A stretch of 64,000 nt of DNA from Mycobacterium sp. SMC-2 (GCF_025263485.1 NZ_CP079863.1:620001-684000); one strand, 5' to 3'. Counted from the first letter of the stretch, positions 37,407 to 48,261 are shown. Notes: a model not told the origin generated them from the sequence alone. Numbers and translations: made by a program.

Positions 37407-37531
37407 ACCGGTGCCCCAGTGTATCCGCATGGTTGCGGGCGCCCCGCCGGAGCGTTCACCGGTTGACTGGTCCCGACACGATGGGACACCATGGCCGCGA
37501 ACCATAGCGGTGAGGGAGGTGGGGCGTCGCG

Positions 37532-38113
37532 ATGGCCGACATCACCATGTTGATCCTCGCCGACCACGAGTGGTTCCGCGAACAGTTCGCCAAGTTGGAC
37601 TATCTGCAGGCGCAGACGCCGGCCGACGAAACCGCTCTGGCGCGGGTGTGGTGTCCCCTCGCCGACAAGCTGGATGTGCACGCCTACATCGAAGAGAAGA
37701 TCTTTTACCCGCAGTTGCTGAAGCGGGGCACCGAGGACGCCGAGGGCGAGACGCTGGACGCCATCGGGGATCACAACGACATTCGCGGCGGAGTGCGTGA
37801 GGCCAACGCGGCCCGGGTGGGCACCGAACAGTGGTGGGCGGCGGTCGGCCGCACCCGTGAGGCCAACGACGACCATATGGCTGAGGAGGAGCGGGAAGGG
37901 CTGTCGGACTTCCGTCGCGCCGCCCCCGTCGGCCTGCGCGAAGCGTTGGGGCTGCAATACAGCGAATTCATGGCCGAGCACCCCACCACCGAGGGATTGC
38001 CGATCACCGACCGCGATCCGCAACGCTACGTCGAGGACATCGAGGCCACGCCGAAAGAGTCGTCCGGGCCCACGGATTTTTCGCTTCGCATCGGCAGCCT
38101 GAAAGGTCAGTGA
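37532..38113 (+). CDS. Hemerythrin-like HHE domain protein
   Basis: This 193-residue protein opens with MADITMLILADHEWFREQF and has further ligand-type residues in LDVHAYIEEKIFYPQL, IGDHNDIRGG and EANDDHMAEEE, the His/Glu spacing of a di-iron hemerythrin fold. Such mycobacterial proteins bind oxygen or sense redox or nitric oxide. The ATG follows GGGAGGTGGGG. No membrane segment is present. Confidence 0.85.
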   Translation: MADITMLILADHEWFREQFAKLDYLQAQTPADETALARVWCPLADKLDVHAYIEEKIFYPQLLKRGTEDAEGETLDAIGDHNDIRGGVREANAARVGTEQWWAAVGRTREANDDHMAEEEREGLSDFRRAAPVGLREALGLQYSEFMAEHPTTEGLPITDRDPQRYVEDIEATPKESSGPTDFSLRIGSLKGQ

Positions 38114-38227
38114 GTTCTTGTCGACCTAGACCGGTCGCTACGCTCGGCCACCGGTCGCTGGCGAGGATAGAGCCGGTTGGGAGTGCACTTGTTCCGCCCC
38201 TGGGACTTCTGGGTACGCATTTCGTCG

Positions 38228-39619
38228 ATGAATGCGCGACGCCGCCGGAGAACATGGGCACGCAAAGAGATCAGGGTCGCCGACCCGGCAATGCGCCAGA
38301 CCATCATGGGCACCGCCATAGGCAACTTTATGGAGTGGTACGACTTCGGGGTCTACGGCTACATCGCCACCACCCTCGCCCAGGTGTTCTACCCCGGCAA
38401 GAGCGTCAGCGGTGTCCACCTCATCGCCACGTTCGGCACACTGGCGGCGGCGTTCGTCGTGCGCCCGCTCGGCGGGTTCATCTTCGGCCCCCTCGGCGAC
38501 CGGATCGGACGCCACCGGGTTCTTGTCGTCACCATTCTCATGATGACGATGAGCACCACCGTGACCGGGCTGCTGCCCGGCTACAGCGCGATCGGCATCT
38601 GGGCGCCGATCCTGCTCGCCGTCGCGCGCATATTCCAGGGCCTGTCGACCGGCGGTGAATACGTCGGCGCCATGACCTATCTCGTCGAGCAGGCCCCCGA
38701 CCACAAACGCGGCAAGATGGTCGGGTTCTTACCGATGGGCAATCTGGTGGGGTTCGTGCTCGCCGGGATGCTGGTGACCGCGCTGCAAACCTGGCTGCCG
38801 GAGGACGCCATGCTGACCTACGGCTGGCGGATCCCGCTGCTGCTGGGCGCGCCCTTCGGCCTGTTCGCGCTGTTCCTGCGGCTTCGGCTCAAGGAGTCGT
38901 CCGCCTACCAGAGCGCGACGGAGGGCGCGCAGCCGTCGGGCGGGCGCCGGCAGCAATTCCGGCGCACGGTTGTGGACCAGTGGCGGGGGCTGGTCATCTG
39001 CGCGGCCCTGGTGCTCACCTCTCAAGTCGCCGACTTCATGCTGACCGGATACCTGCCGACCTACCTGAGGCTGTTCGTGCGCGCCGGCCACACCGCCGGG
39101 CTGTTGATGATCGTGGTGACGCTGGCGATCCTGATGGTCACGGTGGTGCTGGTCGCCGGCCTGTCCGACCGCGTCGGCGTCAAACCGATCATGTGGACGG
39201 GCTGCGCACTGCTGATCGTGGGTTCCATGCCCGCCTTCCTGCTCATCCGCTTCGGCGGCATCTACCCGGTGATCTTCATCGGCGTGGTTTTGATCGGGTC
39301 GATGGAGCTGTGCTTCGACAGCACCGCGCCCGCCATGTTGCCGGCCCTGTTCCCCACCGATGTCCGCTACGGAGCGCTGGCCATCTCGTACAACATCTCG
39401 ATCTCGGCCGTGGGCGGCACCACGCCGCTGATCGCCCAAGCGTTGGTGTCGGGCACCGGCAACGTGATGGCGCCCGCCTACATGCTGATTTTCGCCGGCC
39501 TGGTGGGCGCGGTCACGCTGCTGTTCACCCCCGAAGTCGCCGGGAAGCCGCTGCCCGGGTCCGGGCCCGCGGTGGAAACCGAGAAGGAGGCGCGCGAACT
39601 GGCCGACGAAGTCAGGTAG
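38228..39619 (+). CDS. MHS-type MFS symporter (ProP-like)
   Basis: The 463-residue membrane protein belongs to the metabolite:H+ symporter branch of the MFS: AIGNFMEWYDFGVYGYIATT at TM1, RPLGGFIFGPLGDRIGRHR at loop 2-3 and RIFQGLSTGGEYVGAMTYL at TM4-5. ProP and KgtP (osmolytes, 2-oxoglutarate) are of this type; the substrate is not resolved. The start is uncertain: ATG 38228 leaves an Arg-rich cytosolic arm, TTG 38177 is longer and ATG 38291 shorter. Confidence 0.85.
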   Translation: MNARRRRRTWARKEIRVADPAMRQTIMGTAIGNFMEWYDFGVYGYIATTLAQVFYPGKSVSGVHLIATFGTLAAAFVVRPLGGFIFGPLGDRIGRHRVLVVTILMMTMSTTVTGLLPGYSAIGIWAPILLAVARIFQGLSTGGEYVGAMTYLVEQAPDHKRGKMVGFLPMGNLVGFVLAGMLVTALQTWLPEDAMLTYGWRIPLLLGAPFGLFALFLRLRLKESSAYQSATEGAQPSGGRRQQFRRTVVDQWRGLVICAALVLTSQVADFMLTGYLPTYLRLFVRAGHTAGLLMIVVTLAILMVTVVLVAGLSDRVGVKPIMWTGCALLIVGSMPAFLLIRFGGIYPVIFIGVVLIGSMELCFDSTAPAMLPALFPTDVRYGALAISYNISISAVGGTTPLIAQALVSGTGNVMAPAYMLIFAGLVGAVTLLFTPEVAGKPLPGSGPAVETEKEARELADEVR

Positions 39620-39738
39620 CCAGCTGGCCCGGCGAAACGCGTTGGGAGCGCGATCCCTTCACGACGGACCGTTTCGCGAGACGACCAATCGCCACAGCGC
39701 GATGTTTTACTTCGCGCTTCCCTGCCTATCTCTAGTGG

Positions 39739-40374
39739 ATGAGAAGCGCTTTTCAACACCGGTTGGGAACGCTCGCCCAACAGCTCGGGGCGATGTGCGC
39801 GATGGCCGGGGAGGCCATCGGGCTGGCCACGGAGGCGCTGCTGAAAGCCGACTTGGTGCTGGCCGAACGCGTCATCGCCGGCCAGGCGGACCTCATCGCG
39901 GTCAACACAGACGTCGAGGAGACGGCCTTCGCGCTGCTGGCATTACAGGCGCCGGTGGCCGCCGATTTGCGCGCGGTGGTCAGTGCCATCCGAATTGCCG
40001 CCGATGCACAACGGATGGGCGGGCTGGCGGTTCACGTAGCCGAGATCGCCCGCATGCGCCATCCCCAGAACGCCGTGCCGGACGACGTCCGCGGCCACAT
40101 CGCTGAAATGGGCCGGCTGGCCGAGCAGTTGGCCGGCGGCGCCCGAGAGGTGCTGCTGGCCCAGGATCCCGGCCGGGCCGCTCAGATTCGCCGCGACGAT
40201 GACGCGATGGACGAACTGCACCACCAATTGCAGGAGGTGCTGCGAGATCCCCGGTGGACGCACGGCGTTGTCGCCGCGGTCGACGTCACCCTCCTGGGGC
40301 GCTTCTACGAGCGGTTCGCCGACCACGCCGTCCAGATCGCTCGGCGGATCATCTTTCAAGCCACCGGACGCTAG
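39739..40374 (+). CDS. PhoU/PhoY-family phosphate-signalling protein
   Basis: This 211-residue helical protein consists of two PhoU three-helix repeats; each carries the metal-binding motif type E/DxxxD ([20 protein letters not shown] and [17 protein letters not shown]). PhoU/PhoY proteins sense phosphate with the Pst transporter and SenX3-RegX3. No pst genes are adjacent. M. tuberculosis has two phoY genes elsewhere, so this may be an additional copy. Confidence 0.88.
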   Translation: MRSAFQHRLGTLAQQLGAMCAMAGEAIGLATEALLKADLVLAERVIAGQADLIAVNTDVEETAFALLALQAPVAADLRAVVSAIRIAADAQRMGGLAVHVAEIARMRHPQNAVPDDVRGHIAEMGRLAEQLAGGAREVLLAQDPGRAAQIRRDDDAMDELHHQLQEVLRDPRWTHGVVAAVDVTLLGRFYERFADHAVQIARRIIFQATGR

Positions 40375-40503
40375 GCGAAAGCGGCTGTCACCGAACGGAT
40401 TCGGCAGCCCGTGTGAGAGCCCGCGGCTGGGGTATATATGCGTTGTGCTTTCGCGTCATCGTCTTATCGCCCCCGTCGGCGCCCCACCCGGGCCGGCGCG
40501 CTA

Positions 40504-42489
40504 ATGGCCGGGCCCAAGCCGGTTCCCGATGACCTGCGCCGGCTGGCCGCGGCACACGGGGTGGCCACCTCCTACCGAAACGAGCGACGCGAGCCCGTGG
40601 AGGTCGACGCCGACGTCGTGATCCGGGTGCTCGGCCTGCTCGACGTCGACGCCGGAACCGAAGCGGACCGGCGGCGGGAACTGGCCAGGCTGGCCCATCG
40701 CGACCGCGCCGGCGCGCTGGCGCCCACCGTCGCCGTGCGATTGGACCGGCACCCCCGGCCGCTGCCCGGCGCCGCCCTCTTGGTGGGCGAGGACGGCGAC
40801 CGGATCGAGGTGCGCGACGAGCTGCCGGGCGACCTGACCGCGGGCTGGTACCGGCTCCGTCTGCGCGACGGCCAAGAGGCCACCCTGGTGGCCGCGCCGC
40901 CGCAGGTGCCGCCGACACCGGCCACCTGGGGCTGGATGCTGCAGCTCTATGCGTTACGGTCGGGCCGGTCCTGGGGCATCGGCGACCTGGGCGACCTGCG
41001 GGAGTTCCTGGCTTGGACGGCCGCCGAGCATGGGGCGGGCGCGGTGCTGCTCAACCCGCTGCACGCGCCGGGTCCCACCCACCCGGTGCAGCCGTCGCCC
41101 TACACCCCGTCCAGCCGCCGGTTCGCCAACCCGCTGGCGCTGCGCATCGAGGACCTCGGCGCCTACCGCCGGGCCGGCCCGGACACCCGCGCCGAGGTGG
41201 ACGCGCTGCGGGTTTCGCCGACCACCGAACGAATCGACTACGACCTGGTGTGGGCGGCCAAGCGGTCGGCACTGGAACTGCTGTGGCGCGCCGAAGGCCG
41301 GCCCGGTCCGTTGGACGAGGCAGCCGCCGGCACCGGGCTGCGCGACTGGGCCACCTACTGCGCGCTGGCCGAGCGGCACGGTGGCCGGTGGACCCAATGG
41401 CCCGCACCGCTGCGTGACGTCGCCGGGCCGGCGGTGGCGGCGGCCCGCCGCGAGTTGGCGCCCAGGGTGGCGTTCCATGCCTGGGTGCAGCAGTGCTGTG
41501 ACGAGCAGCTGACGGCCGTGCGCCGCGCCGCCCGGGACGCGGGCATGGCACTCGGCGTGCTGCACGACCTGCCGGTCGGGGTGGACGCGAACGGCGCCGA
41601 CGCGTGGGCGCTGGCCGACGTGCTCGCCACCGGGGTGAGCGTCGGGGCGCCACCGGACAACTTCACCCCGCGCGGCCAGGATTGGGGACTGCCGCCGTGG
41701 CGGCCGGACCGCCTCGCGGCCACCGGCTACGCCGCGCCGCGGGACATGCTGCGCGCGGTGCTCGCGCACGCCGACGGGTTGCGGATCGACCATGTCGCCG
41801 GGTTGTGGCGGCTGTGGTGGATTCCCCCGGGGGACGGCCCGGATCGCGGCACCTACGTGCACTACGACGCGGAGGTCATGCTCGCCGTACTGGCGCTGGA
41901 AGCGCACCGGGCGGGGGCCACCGTCGTCGGCGAGGATCTGGGCACCGTCGAGCCGGAGGTGACCCAGGCGCTGGCCGACAACGAGATGCTGGGGTGCGCG
42001 GTGTCCTGGTTCACCCGCGACGAGTCGGCGCCGGGCGAGCCGCTGCTCCCGCCTGCACAATGGCCGTCGCGGGCGGCCGCCAGCCTGTCCACCCACGACC
42101 TGCCCACGGCGGCGGGCTTCCTGCGCGGCGAGCACGTGCGGGTCCGCGCCGACCTCGGTCTGCTCGACGACGTGCCCGGCGAGCAATCGGTGGCCGACAA
42201 GGAACGCGCCGAGTGGCTTCAGCTACTGCGATCCGAGGGGCTCCTGACGGACCCGGACCCCGACGAGGCGGCGGTCATCACCGCCATGCACCGGTTCCTG
42301 GCGGCGACCCCAAGCCGCCTGAAACTGATCTCGCCCTACGACGTGCTGGCCGAACCCCGCCAGCCCAACCTGCCCGGCACGGTCGACGAATACCCGAACT
42401 GGCGGCTCCCGCTACCGGAGACCCTCGACGAGCTCCGCGCCGACCCCAGGGTCGCCGAAATCGCCGCCGTCTTCCGCGAGTCGCCATAG
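40504..42489 (+). CDS. malQ: 4-alpha-glucanotransferase
   Basis: The 661-residue GH77 enzyme moves alpha-1,4-glucan segments between maltodextrins. YALRSGRSWGIGDLGDLREF is the family signature, GLRIDHVAGLWRLWW contains the catalytic Asp (nucleophile), VGEDLGTVEPEV carries the acid/base Glu, and LSTHDLPTAAGFL holds the transition-state Asp. ATG 40504 is chosen by the start of homology; ATG 40438 adds an arginine-rich stretch. Its role in mycobacteria is glycogen and maltooligosaccharide turnover. Confidence 0.93.
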   Translation: MAGPKPVPDDLRRLAAAHGVATSYRNERREPVEVDADVVIRVLGLLDVDAGTEADRRRELARLAHRDRAGALAPTVAVRLDRHPRPLPGAALLVGEDGDRIEVRDELPGDLTAGWYRLRLRDGQEATLVAAPPQVPPTPATWGWMLQLYALRSGRSWGIGDLGDLREFLAWTAAEHGAGAVLLNPLHAPGPTHPVQPSPYTPSSRRFANPLALRIEDLGAYRRAGPDTRAEVDALRVSPTTERIDYDLVWAAKRSALELLWRAEGRPGPLDEAAAGTGLRDWATYCALAERHGGRWTQWPAPLRDVAGPAVAAARRELAPRVAFHAWVQQCCDEQLTAVRRAARDAGMALGVLHDLPVGVDANGADAWALADVLATGVSVGAPPDNFTPRGQDWGLPPWRPDRLAATGYAAPRDMLRAVLAHADGLRIDHVAGLWRLWWIPPGDGPDRGTYVHYDAEVMLAVLALEAHRAGATVVGEDLGTVEPEVTQALADNEMLGCAVSWFTRDESAPGEPLLPPAQWPSRAAASLSTHDLPTAAGFLRGEHVRVRADLGLLDDVPGEQSVADKERAEWLQLLRSEGLLTDPDPDEAAVITAMHRFLAATPSRLKLISPYDVLAEPRQPNLPGTVDEYPNWRLPLPETLDELRADPRVAEIAAVFRESP

Positions 42490-42647
42490 AGAACCCCGCG
42501 GCCCTCGCACAAACACCCACTCCCACAAGCGACTTCGCCCATCGTCGTCATCCGGGGTGATCTATCGCGATTAGCAAACGCTCGCTGCGGCTACAAGGAG
42601 GTGGGTGTGCCGGGTGGCCGGCGCAGCGAAACGAACGGGGTTTGACC

Positions 42648-44006
42648 ATGGAACCGATATCGCCGACCGATGCGCTGTTCCTCATCGGCGAGTCACGCGA
42701 GCACCCGATGCATGTCGGATCGCTGCAACTTTTCGAACCGCCCGAGGACGCCGGTCCCCATTTCGTCCGCGACGCCTTTCAGGCCATGCTCGAGCGCACG
42801 GATGTGCAGCCGCTGTTCCGCAAGCACCCGGCCTTCTTCGGTGGCCTGACCAACCTCGCGTGGTCGTTCGACAACGACGTCGAGCTCGACTACCACCTGC
42901 GCCGCTCGGCCCTGCCCGAGCCGGGGCGGGTCCGTGACTTGCTCGACCTGGCGTCCCGGCTGCACGGCAGCCTGCTCGACCGCCACCGCCCGCTATGGGA
43001 AGCCCACCTGGTCGAGGGGCTCCAGGACGGGCGGTACGCCGTGTACACGAAGTACCACCATTCGCTCATGGACGGCGTGTCCGCAATGCGGTTGATGCAG
43101 CGCGCGTTCACCACCGATCCGGACGACGACGAGGTGCGCGTCCCGTGGAGCCTGAGGCCCCGCACGCGCGGCGGCGGACAGAAGCGTCAGTCGCTGCTGG
43201 AGCGGGCCGGCCGCACCGCCGGCTCGGCGCTCGCCCTCGCCCCGTCCACGCTGAAGCTGGCGCGGGCCGCGCTGCTCGAGCAACAGCTGACGCTGCCGTT
43301 CCGGGCGCCGCGAAGCATGTTCAATGTGCGGATCGGCGGTGCCCGCCGAGTGGCCGCACAGTCGTGGTCGCTGGACCGGATCAAAGCGGTCAAGTCGGCG
43401 GCCGGGGTGACGGTCAACGACGTCGTGCTCGCCATGTGCTCCGGTGCCCTGCGCGCCTACCTCATCGAGCAGAGCGCCCTGCCCGACGCCCCGCTGACCG
43501 CGATGGTGCCGGTCAACCTCCGCAAGGCCGACGACGACCGCGGCGGCAACCTGGTCGGAACGTTCCTGTGCAACCTGGCGACCGACGTGGACGACCCGGC
43601 GAGGCGGCTCGAGATCGTCAGCACCTCGATCCGCGAGACCAAAGAGGTGTTCCAACAACTGCCCCCGATCCAGCAACTGGCCCTGTCGGCGTTCAACATC
43701 GGCGGCCTGTTCTTCGGGCTGATCCCCGGCTACCTCTCGGCGGCGTCCCCGCCGTTCAACATCGTCATCTCCAACGTCTCGACCGGCCCCGCCGAGCCGC
43801 TGTACTGGCGCGGTGCACGGCTCGACGGGAACTATCCGCTGTCCATCCCGCTCGACGGCCAGGCGGTCAACATCACCGTCACCAACAACGCAGACAACCT
43901 CGACTTCGGTCTCGTCGGTTGCCGCCGCAGCGTGCCCCACCTGCAGCGACTGCTGGGCCACCTCGAGACGTCGCTGAAGGACCTTGAGCGCGCCGTCGGC
44001 GTGTGA
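42648..44006 (+). CDS. WS/DGAT-type wax ester/triacylglycerol synthase
   Basis: This 452-residue acyltransferase makes triacylglycerol or wax ester from acyl-CoA. The active-site motif HHSLMDG (137-143, HHxxxDG) is intact, followed by the C-terminal domain with VPVNLRKADDDRGGNLVGTF and NIVISNVSTGPAEPLYWRGA, with the LYWRGA-type motif of the Tgs family. ATG 42648 is used. Several paralogues exist in mycobacteria and I do not assign one. Its stop is 2 bp from the convergent kinase-like gene. Confidence 0.92.
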   Translation: MEPISPTDALFLIGESREHPMHVGSLQLFEPPEDAGPHFVRDAFQAMLERTDVQPLFRKHPAFFGGLTNLAWSFDNDVELDYHLRRSALPEPGRVRDLLDLASRLHGSLLDRHRPLWEAHLVEGLQDGRYAVYTKYHHSLMDGVSAMRLMQRAFTTDPDDDEVRVPWSLRPRTRGGGQKRQSLLERAGRTAGSALALAPSTLKLARAALLEQQLTLPFRAPRSMFNVRIGGARRVAAQSWSLDRIKAVKSAAGVTVNDVVLAMCSGALRAYLIEQSALPDAPLTAMVPVNLRKADDDRGGNLVGTFLCNLATDVDDPARRLEIVSTSIRETKEVFQQLPPIQQLALSAFNIGGLFFGLIPGYLSAASPPFNIVISNVSTGPAEPLYWRGARLDGNYPLSIPLDGQAVNITVTNNADNLDFGLVGCRRSVPHLQRLLGHLETSLKDLERAVGV

Positions 44007-44008
44007 GG

Positions 44009-44446
44009 CTAGGGCCTGGTAGTGTAGTCCAGGCACACCGTCGTGCCGTTGGGGTGGGCGTTGATGGTGCAGTGGTCGGCCAGCGCGTGCATCAACGCAA
44101 TGCCACGAGACCGCCGCGGATCGCTGAGCCGTTGCGACGAAGGGTGGTGCCACGATCCGCGGTCGCTGACGCACACGCTGATCGACTGGGCCGCGGGGTC
44201 GTGGCTCGCCTGCATTTTCATGGTGCCGACCTTTCGGTGCGTGCGATACGCATGCTCGACGCAGTTGGCGAGCGCCTCGTTGACGCCCAGAATGATGTCG
44301 TCGCGAACCTCCGCCGGGGCCTCGGTCACCTCCTGGAGCCACCGGCGCAGGGCGTGGCGCAGTTCGGCCGCCGTCATAGCGTCGGCGGCACCGGCGCAGG
44401 TCAATCGCGCGCGAGTGACGACCGTTGGTGCAAAAGGTGAGGTCAT
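44009..44446 (-). CDS. RsbW-like serine kinase/anti-sigma ATP-binding protein
   Basis: The 145-residue protein has a GHKL ATPase fold of the anti-sigma/anti-anti-sigma switch type: ILGVNEALANCVEHAYR (N box, with Glu and Asn), VCVSDRGSWHHP (DxG, G1) and RSRGIALMHALAD (G2). It should bind ATP and phosphorylate a STAS partner or bind a sigma factor. No partner gene is adjacent. It is convergent with the WS/DGAT gene. Confidence 0.8.
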   Translation of the reverse strand: MTSPFAPTVVTRARLTCAGAADAMTAAELRHALRRWLQEVTEAPAEVRDDIILGVNEALANCVEHAYRTHRKVGTMKMQASHDPAAQSISVCVSDRGSWHHPSSQRLSDPRRSRGIALMHALADHCTINAHPNGTTVCLDYTTRP

Positions 44447-44562
44447 GCTAAGGGCATACCCGGTTGCGGGCGGGATGCTAACCCGTTCGACGTCTCGCTT
44501 TGGCCACGGCCGGGTACAGGTTCGGAATCGGGTTGCCGTACAAGGAGATACAGAGGGATCCT

Positions 44563-45495
44563 ATGGAGTTCCGTGCATTCATCGAGCCACACCAGGGCGC
44601 CCGTTACGCCGATCAGGTCGCCGTCGCCCAAACCGCCGAACAGTTGGGCTTTGCGGCGTTTTTCCGGTCGGACCATTACCTGGCGATGAGCGGCGACGGC
44701 TTGCCGGGACCAACCGATTCGTGGGTGACGCTGGGCGCCATCGCGCGGGAGACGTCGAGCATCCGGCTGGGCACGCTGGTGACCTCCGCGACATTCCGCT
44801 ACCCGGGTCCACTGGCTATCGCGGTCGCGCAAGTGGACGACATGAGCGGCGGACGCGTCGAATTCGGCCTGGGCAGCGGCTGGTTCGAAAAGGAGCACCA
44901 GGCGTACGGCATTCCGTTTCCCCCGCTGCGGGAGCGGTTCGATCGGCTCAGCGAACAGCTGGCCATCGTCACGGGGTTGTGGACAACCGATCCTGGTGAA
45001 ACTTTCGACTACGCCGGCGAGTACTACACCATCAGCGGCTCGCCCGCGCTGCCCAAACCGGCGCAGAGCCCGCATCCGCCGATCATCATCGGTGGCCTCG
45101 GCGCCCAACGCACCCCGCAGCTGGCGGCGAAGTACGCGGGGGAGTTCAACATCCCGTTCGCGCCGATCGAGGTGGCCGAAAAGCAATATCGGCGGGTGGC
45201 GCAAGCGGTCGCCGCGGCCGGCAGGCCGGACGACACGATGGTCTACTCGAGCGCATTCGTGCTCTGCGCCGGCCGCGGCGACAGCGAAGTCGCCCGCCGG
45301 GCCGCCGCGATCGGCCGCGACCTCGACGAGCTGCGGTCGAACAGCCCGCTGGTCGGCACCCCCGCCGAGATCGTCGACAACTTGGGCGCCTGGAAACAGA
45401 TTGGCGTGCAGCGCGTCTACACCCAGCTGTTGGACCTGAGCGATCTCGCCCACCTGGAATTGTTGGCGAGTGAGGTTATGCCGCAACTGCTTTGA
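44563..45495 (+). CDS. LLM-class F420-dependent oxidoreductase (Rv1855c type)
   Basis: ATG 44563 follows AGAGGGA and gives 310 residues beginning MEFRAFIEPHQGARYADQVA. The sequence FFRSDHYLAMSGDGLPGPTD, GRVEFGLGSGWFEKEH and HPPIIIGGLG matches the Rv1855c-type family of F420-dependent flavin-like monooxygenases/reductases (luciferase-like barrel). A longer reading from 44500 is possible. The substrate is unknown. It stands alone between minus-strand genes. Confidence 0.88.
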   Translation: MEFRAFIEPHQGARYADQVAVAQTAEQLGFAAFFRSDHYLAMSGDGLPGPTDSWVTLGAIARETSSIRLGTLVTSATFRYPGPLAIAVAQVDDMSGGRVEFGLGSGWFEKEHQAYGIPFPPLRERFDRLSEQLAIVTGLWTTDPGETFDYAGEYYTISGSPALPKPAQSPHPPIIIGGLGAQRTPQLAAKYAGEFNIPFAPIEVAEKQYRRVAQAVAAAGRPDDTMVYSSAFVLCAGRGDSEVARRAAAIGRDLDELRSNSPLVGTPAEIVDNLGAWKQIGVQRVYTQLLDLSDLAHLELLASEVMPQLL

Positions 45496-45561
45496 CCTGG
45501 TACCCGTTATTCGGTGACCGGATCGTCCGGTGTGAGGCATCTGACAGCAGCCGGGCCTCCG

Positions 45562-46527
45562 TCATCTCCGCGGTCGCAGCACCGGTGTCACCAGCTCACC
45601 CGTGTCGAGGTAACTGTCCAGGTTGCGGATCGCCAGCAGCGCCATCGCCCTGCGGGTCCGGCCGGTGGCGCTGCCGATGTGTGGGAATAGCACCACGTTG
45701 TCCAGCTCGAACAGCTCGGTCGGCACGCGGGGTTCGTCGACGAAGACGTCCAGCCCCGCCCCGGCCAGGGCGCCGCCGACCAGCAACTCCACCAGCGCGT
45801 CCTGGTCGACCACGCTGCCGCGGGCGATGTTGACGAGGTAACCCTCGGGGCCCAATGCCTCGAGGACGGTGCGGTCCACCAGATGGCGAGCGTGGGGGTC
45901 GCCCGTGGTGGCCACGACGAGGACGTCGACCGACTCGGCCAGCTCCAGCGGCGACCCGGCGTAGCGGTACGGCGATCCGTCGATGCGGTGGCGGTTGTGA
46001 TACGCGATGGCACAGTCGAATCCGGCCAGCCGGGTGGCGATCGCCGAACCGATGCGGCCCAGACCCAGGATCCCGACCTGCAGACCGCTGACATCCCGGG
46101 CGTACGGGAATGGGCCGTCGCGCTCCCATCTGCCCGCCCGAACGTAACGGTCGGCGGCGCCGAATCGCCGCAGCGTCATCAGGATCAGGCCCACGGCGGT
46201 GTCGGCCACGGTGTCCGAGAGCACGTCGGGCGTATTGCTGACGCCGATGCCGCGGCGCCGCGCCGCAGTCAGGTCGATCAGGTCCACCCCGGCGCCGTTG
46301 TTGACGATCACCTCCAGCTTGGGCAGTGCCGCGATCGTCCCGGCGTCGACGACGGCCGAGCCCGACGTGACCACCACACGAATGTCGGCCGCACGCTCGG
46401 CCAGGAAATCGGCCCGCCCGGGACCATCGGGGAGCTTCGGAATCTCATAGCGTGCGCTCAGCTCGGCTTCGAATGTCCGCTCAAATTTACCGATCCGCAG
46501 CGCGCTTCCGATCTTTCGTGTCGTCAC
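45562..46527 (-). CDS. D-isomer-specific 2-hydroxyacid dehydrogenase
   Basis: The 321-residue NAD(P)-dependent enzyme has the Rossmann motif GILGLGRIGSAIATRL and the catalytic triad residues in NIARGSVVDQDALVE (Arg), VDEPRVP (Glu) and FPHIGSATGRTRRAM (His). This is the hydroxypyruvate/glyoxylate reductase-like subfamily. GTG 46527 is chosen; upstream frame residues are arginine-rich shadow. It follows no operon partner. Confidence 0.88.
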   Translation of the reverse strand: MTTRKIGSALRIGKFERTFEAELSARYEIPKLPDGPGRADFLAERAADIRVVVTSGSAVVDAGTIAALPKLEVIVNNGAGVDLIDLTAARRRGIGVSNTPDVLSDTVADTAVGLILMTLRRFGAADRYVRAGRWERDGPFPYARDVSGLQVGILGLGRIGSAIATRLAGFDCAIAYHNRHRIDGSPYRYAGSPLELAESVDVLVVATTGDPHARHLVDRTVLEALGPEGYLVNIARGSVVDQDALVELLVGGALAGAGLDVFVDEPRVPTELFELDNVVLFPHIGSATGRTRRAMALLAIRNLDSYLDTGELVTPVLRPRR

Positions 46528-46707
46528 CCGTCCATCATCGGGCGTCGGGGAAATATTCGGGCGGCGGCCGTCGTCGTGACGCGCGACGGTGCCGGGCATT
46601 CCCGTGCTGGAGCGGGTCGCCGGCGGCCTGGGTAGTGGCAACGGCTGTCGATGTCGGCCGAGCGGCTGACGGCAATGCACGGTTGGCGGAACAGATTGGG
46701 ACGCGGG

Positions 46708-47130
46708 CTATTCCAGGACGAATACCGGGATCTGCCGCGTCGTCTTCGTCTGGTACTCGGCATAGGGCGGATAGGCTTCGACGGCCCGCTGCCACCACTG
46801 CTCGCGTTCTGGCCCCTCCAGCTCGCGTGCCCTCAGCGCGACGACCTTGTCGCCGTCCTGCAGCGCCACCTCAGGATTAGCCCTGAGGTTGAAGTACCAC
46901 GACGGATGCGCGGGGGCGCCGCCTTTCGATGCGACGATGGCGTAGCTGCCGTCGTGTTCGACGCGCATCAGCGGCACGTACCGCTTTTTGCCGGACTTTG
47001 CTCCGGTCATCGTCAACAGAACGACGGGCCGATCGAAAATCTCGACCCCGTCGGTGGTGCCTTGTCTCAGGATCCGCTCGGTCTGTTCGCGGACCCAGTC
47101 GGTCGGGCTCAGTTCGATGTCATCGGCCAT
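46708..47130 (-). CDS. Ddn-like F420-dependent nitroreductase family protein
   Basis: The 140-residue protein has the split-barrel fold of deazaflavin-dependent nitroreductases: LLTMTGAKSGKKRYVPLMRV and YAIVASKGGAPAHPSWYFNL plus ANPEV match the F420-binding stretch of Ddn (Rv3547) and Rv1558. Members reduce quinones; Ddn activates pretomanid. An earlier ATG (47145) adds five residues. It is divergent from a methyltransferase gene with a strong promoter. Confidence 0.88.
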   Translation of the reverse strand: MADDIELSPTDWVREQTERILRQGTTDGVEIFDRPVVLLTMTGAKSGKKRYVPLMRVEHDGSYAIVASKGGAPAHPSWYFNLRANPEVALQDGDKVVALRARELEGPEREQWWQRAVEAYPPYAEYQTKTTRQIPVFVLE

Positions 47131-47223
47131 ACCCGATCTCAACACGTCGTCGCGCGTTAGTCATCCCCACGCCCATGCCAGGGCGATCGCTCCGCACGAA
47201 AAGGTGCGGTGAACCCCAATTCC

Positions 47224-47962
<739 letters not shown>

Positions 47963-48083
47963 CCGACGCCGCTGGTGCAGACGCGGGCGCCATGTCGATC
48001 CATGGTCGTATAAGCCAGGTTTCGATGCGTGGAATTCGGGAGATCCTGACTGGAGCATTTCAGACGGTCAGAGGAGATCTCGC

Positions 48084-48251
48084 GTGGGCCAACAAGTGAA
48101 TTTCGACCCGCCACCTGCACCCGAGGACGCCAGGGAAGCGACCGAGGAGCAACGCAAGCTGCAGGAACAACTGGAGCACCGAAACGACGACCCGGATGCG
48201 CCGGGACTGCACCAGTCCCGGCGTGACCTGCCCGACGAGAGCACGCGCTAG
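48084..48251 (+). CDS. Small hydrophilic protein, 55 residues
   Basis: A GTG at 48084 preceded by GAGGAGA at good spacing opens VGQQVNFDPPPAPEDAREAT and ends DEST R before a stop. It is rich in Glu, Asp, Gln and Arg (EEQRKLQEQLEHRNDD), likely one charged helix with a disordered start, and has no signal peptide. The downstream methyltransferase stop lies 121 bp upstream. It resembles no family I can name, but ribosome site and composition support a gene. Confidence 0.5.
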   Translation: MGQQVNFDPPPAPEDAREATEEQRKLQEQLEHRNDDPDAPGLHQSRRDLPDESTR

Positions 48252-48261
48252 ATGGTGCGTG

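Noticed and set aside
37406..37505. N-terminal extension of the cyclopropane synthase-like protein
   Set aside because: The extra residues come from upstream starts without ribosome sites and precede the family N-terminus.
42490..42647. Possible gene between malQ and the acyltransferase
   Set aside because: Only 158 bp without a start and ribosome site; considered spacer.
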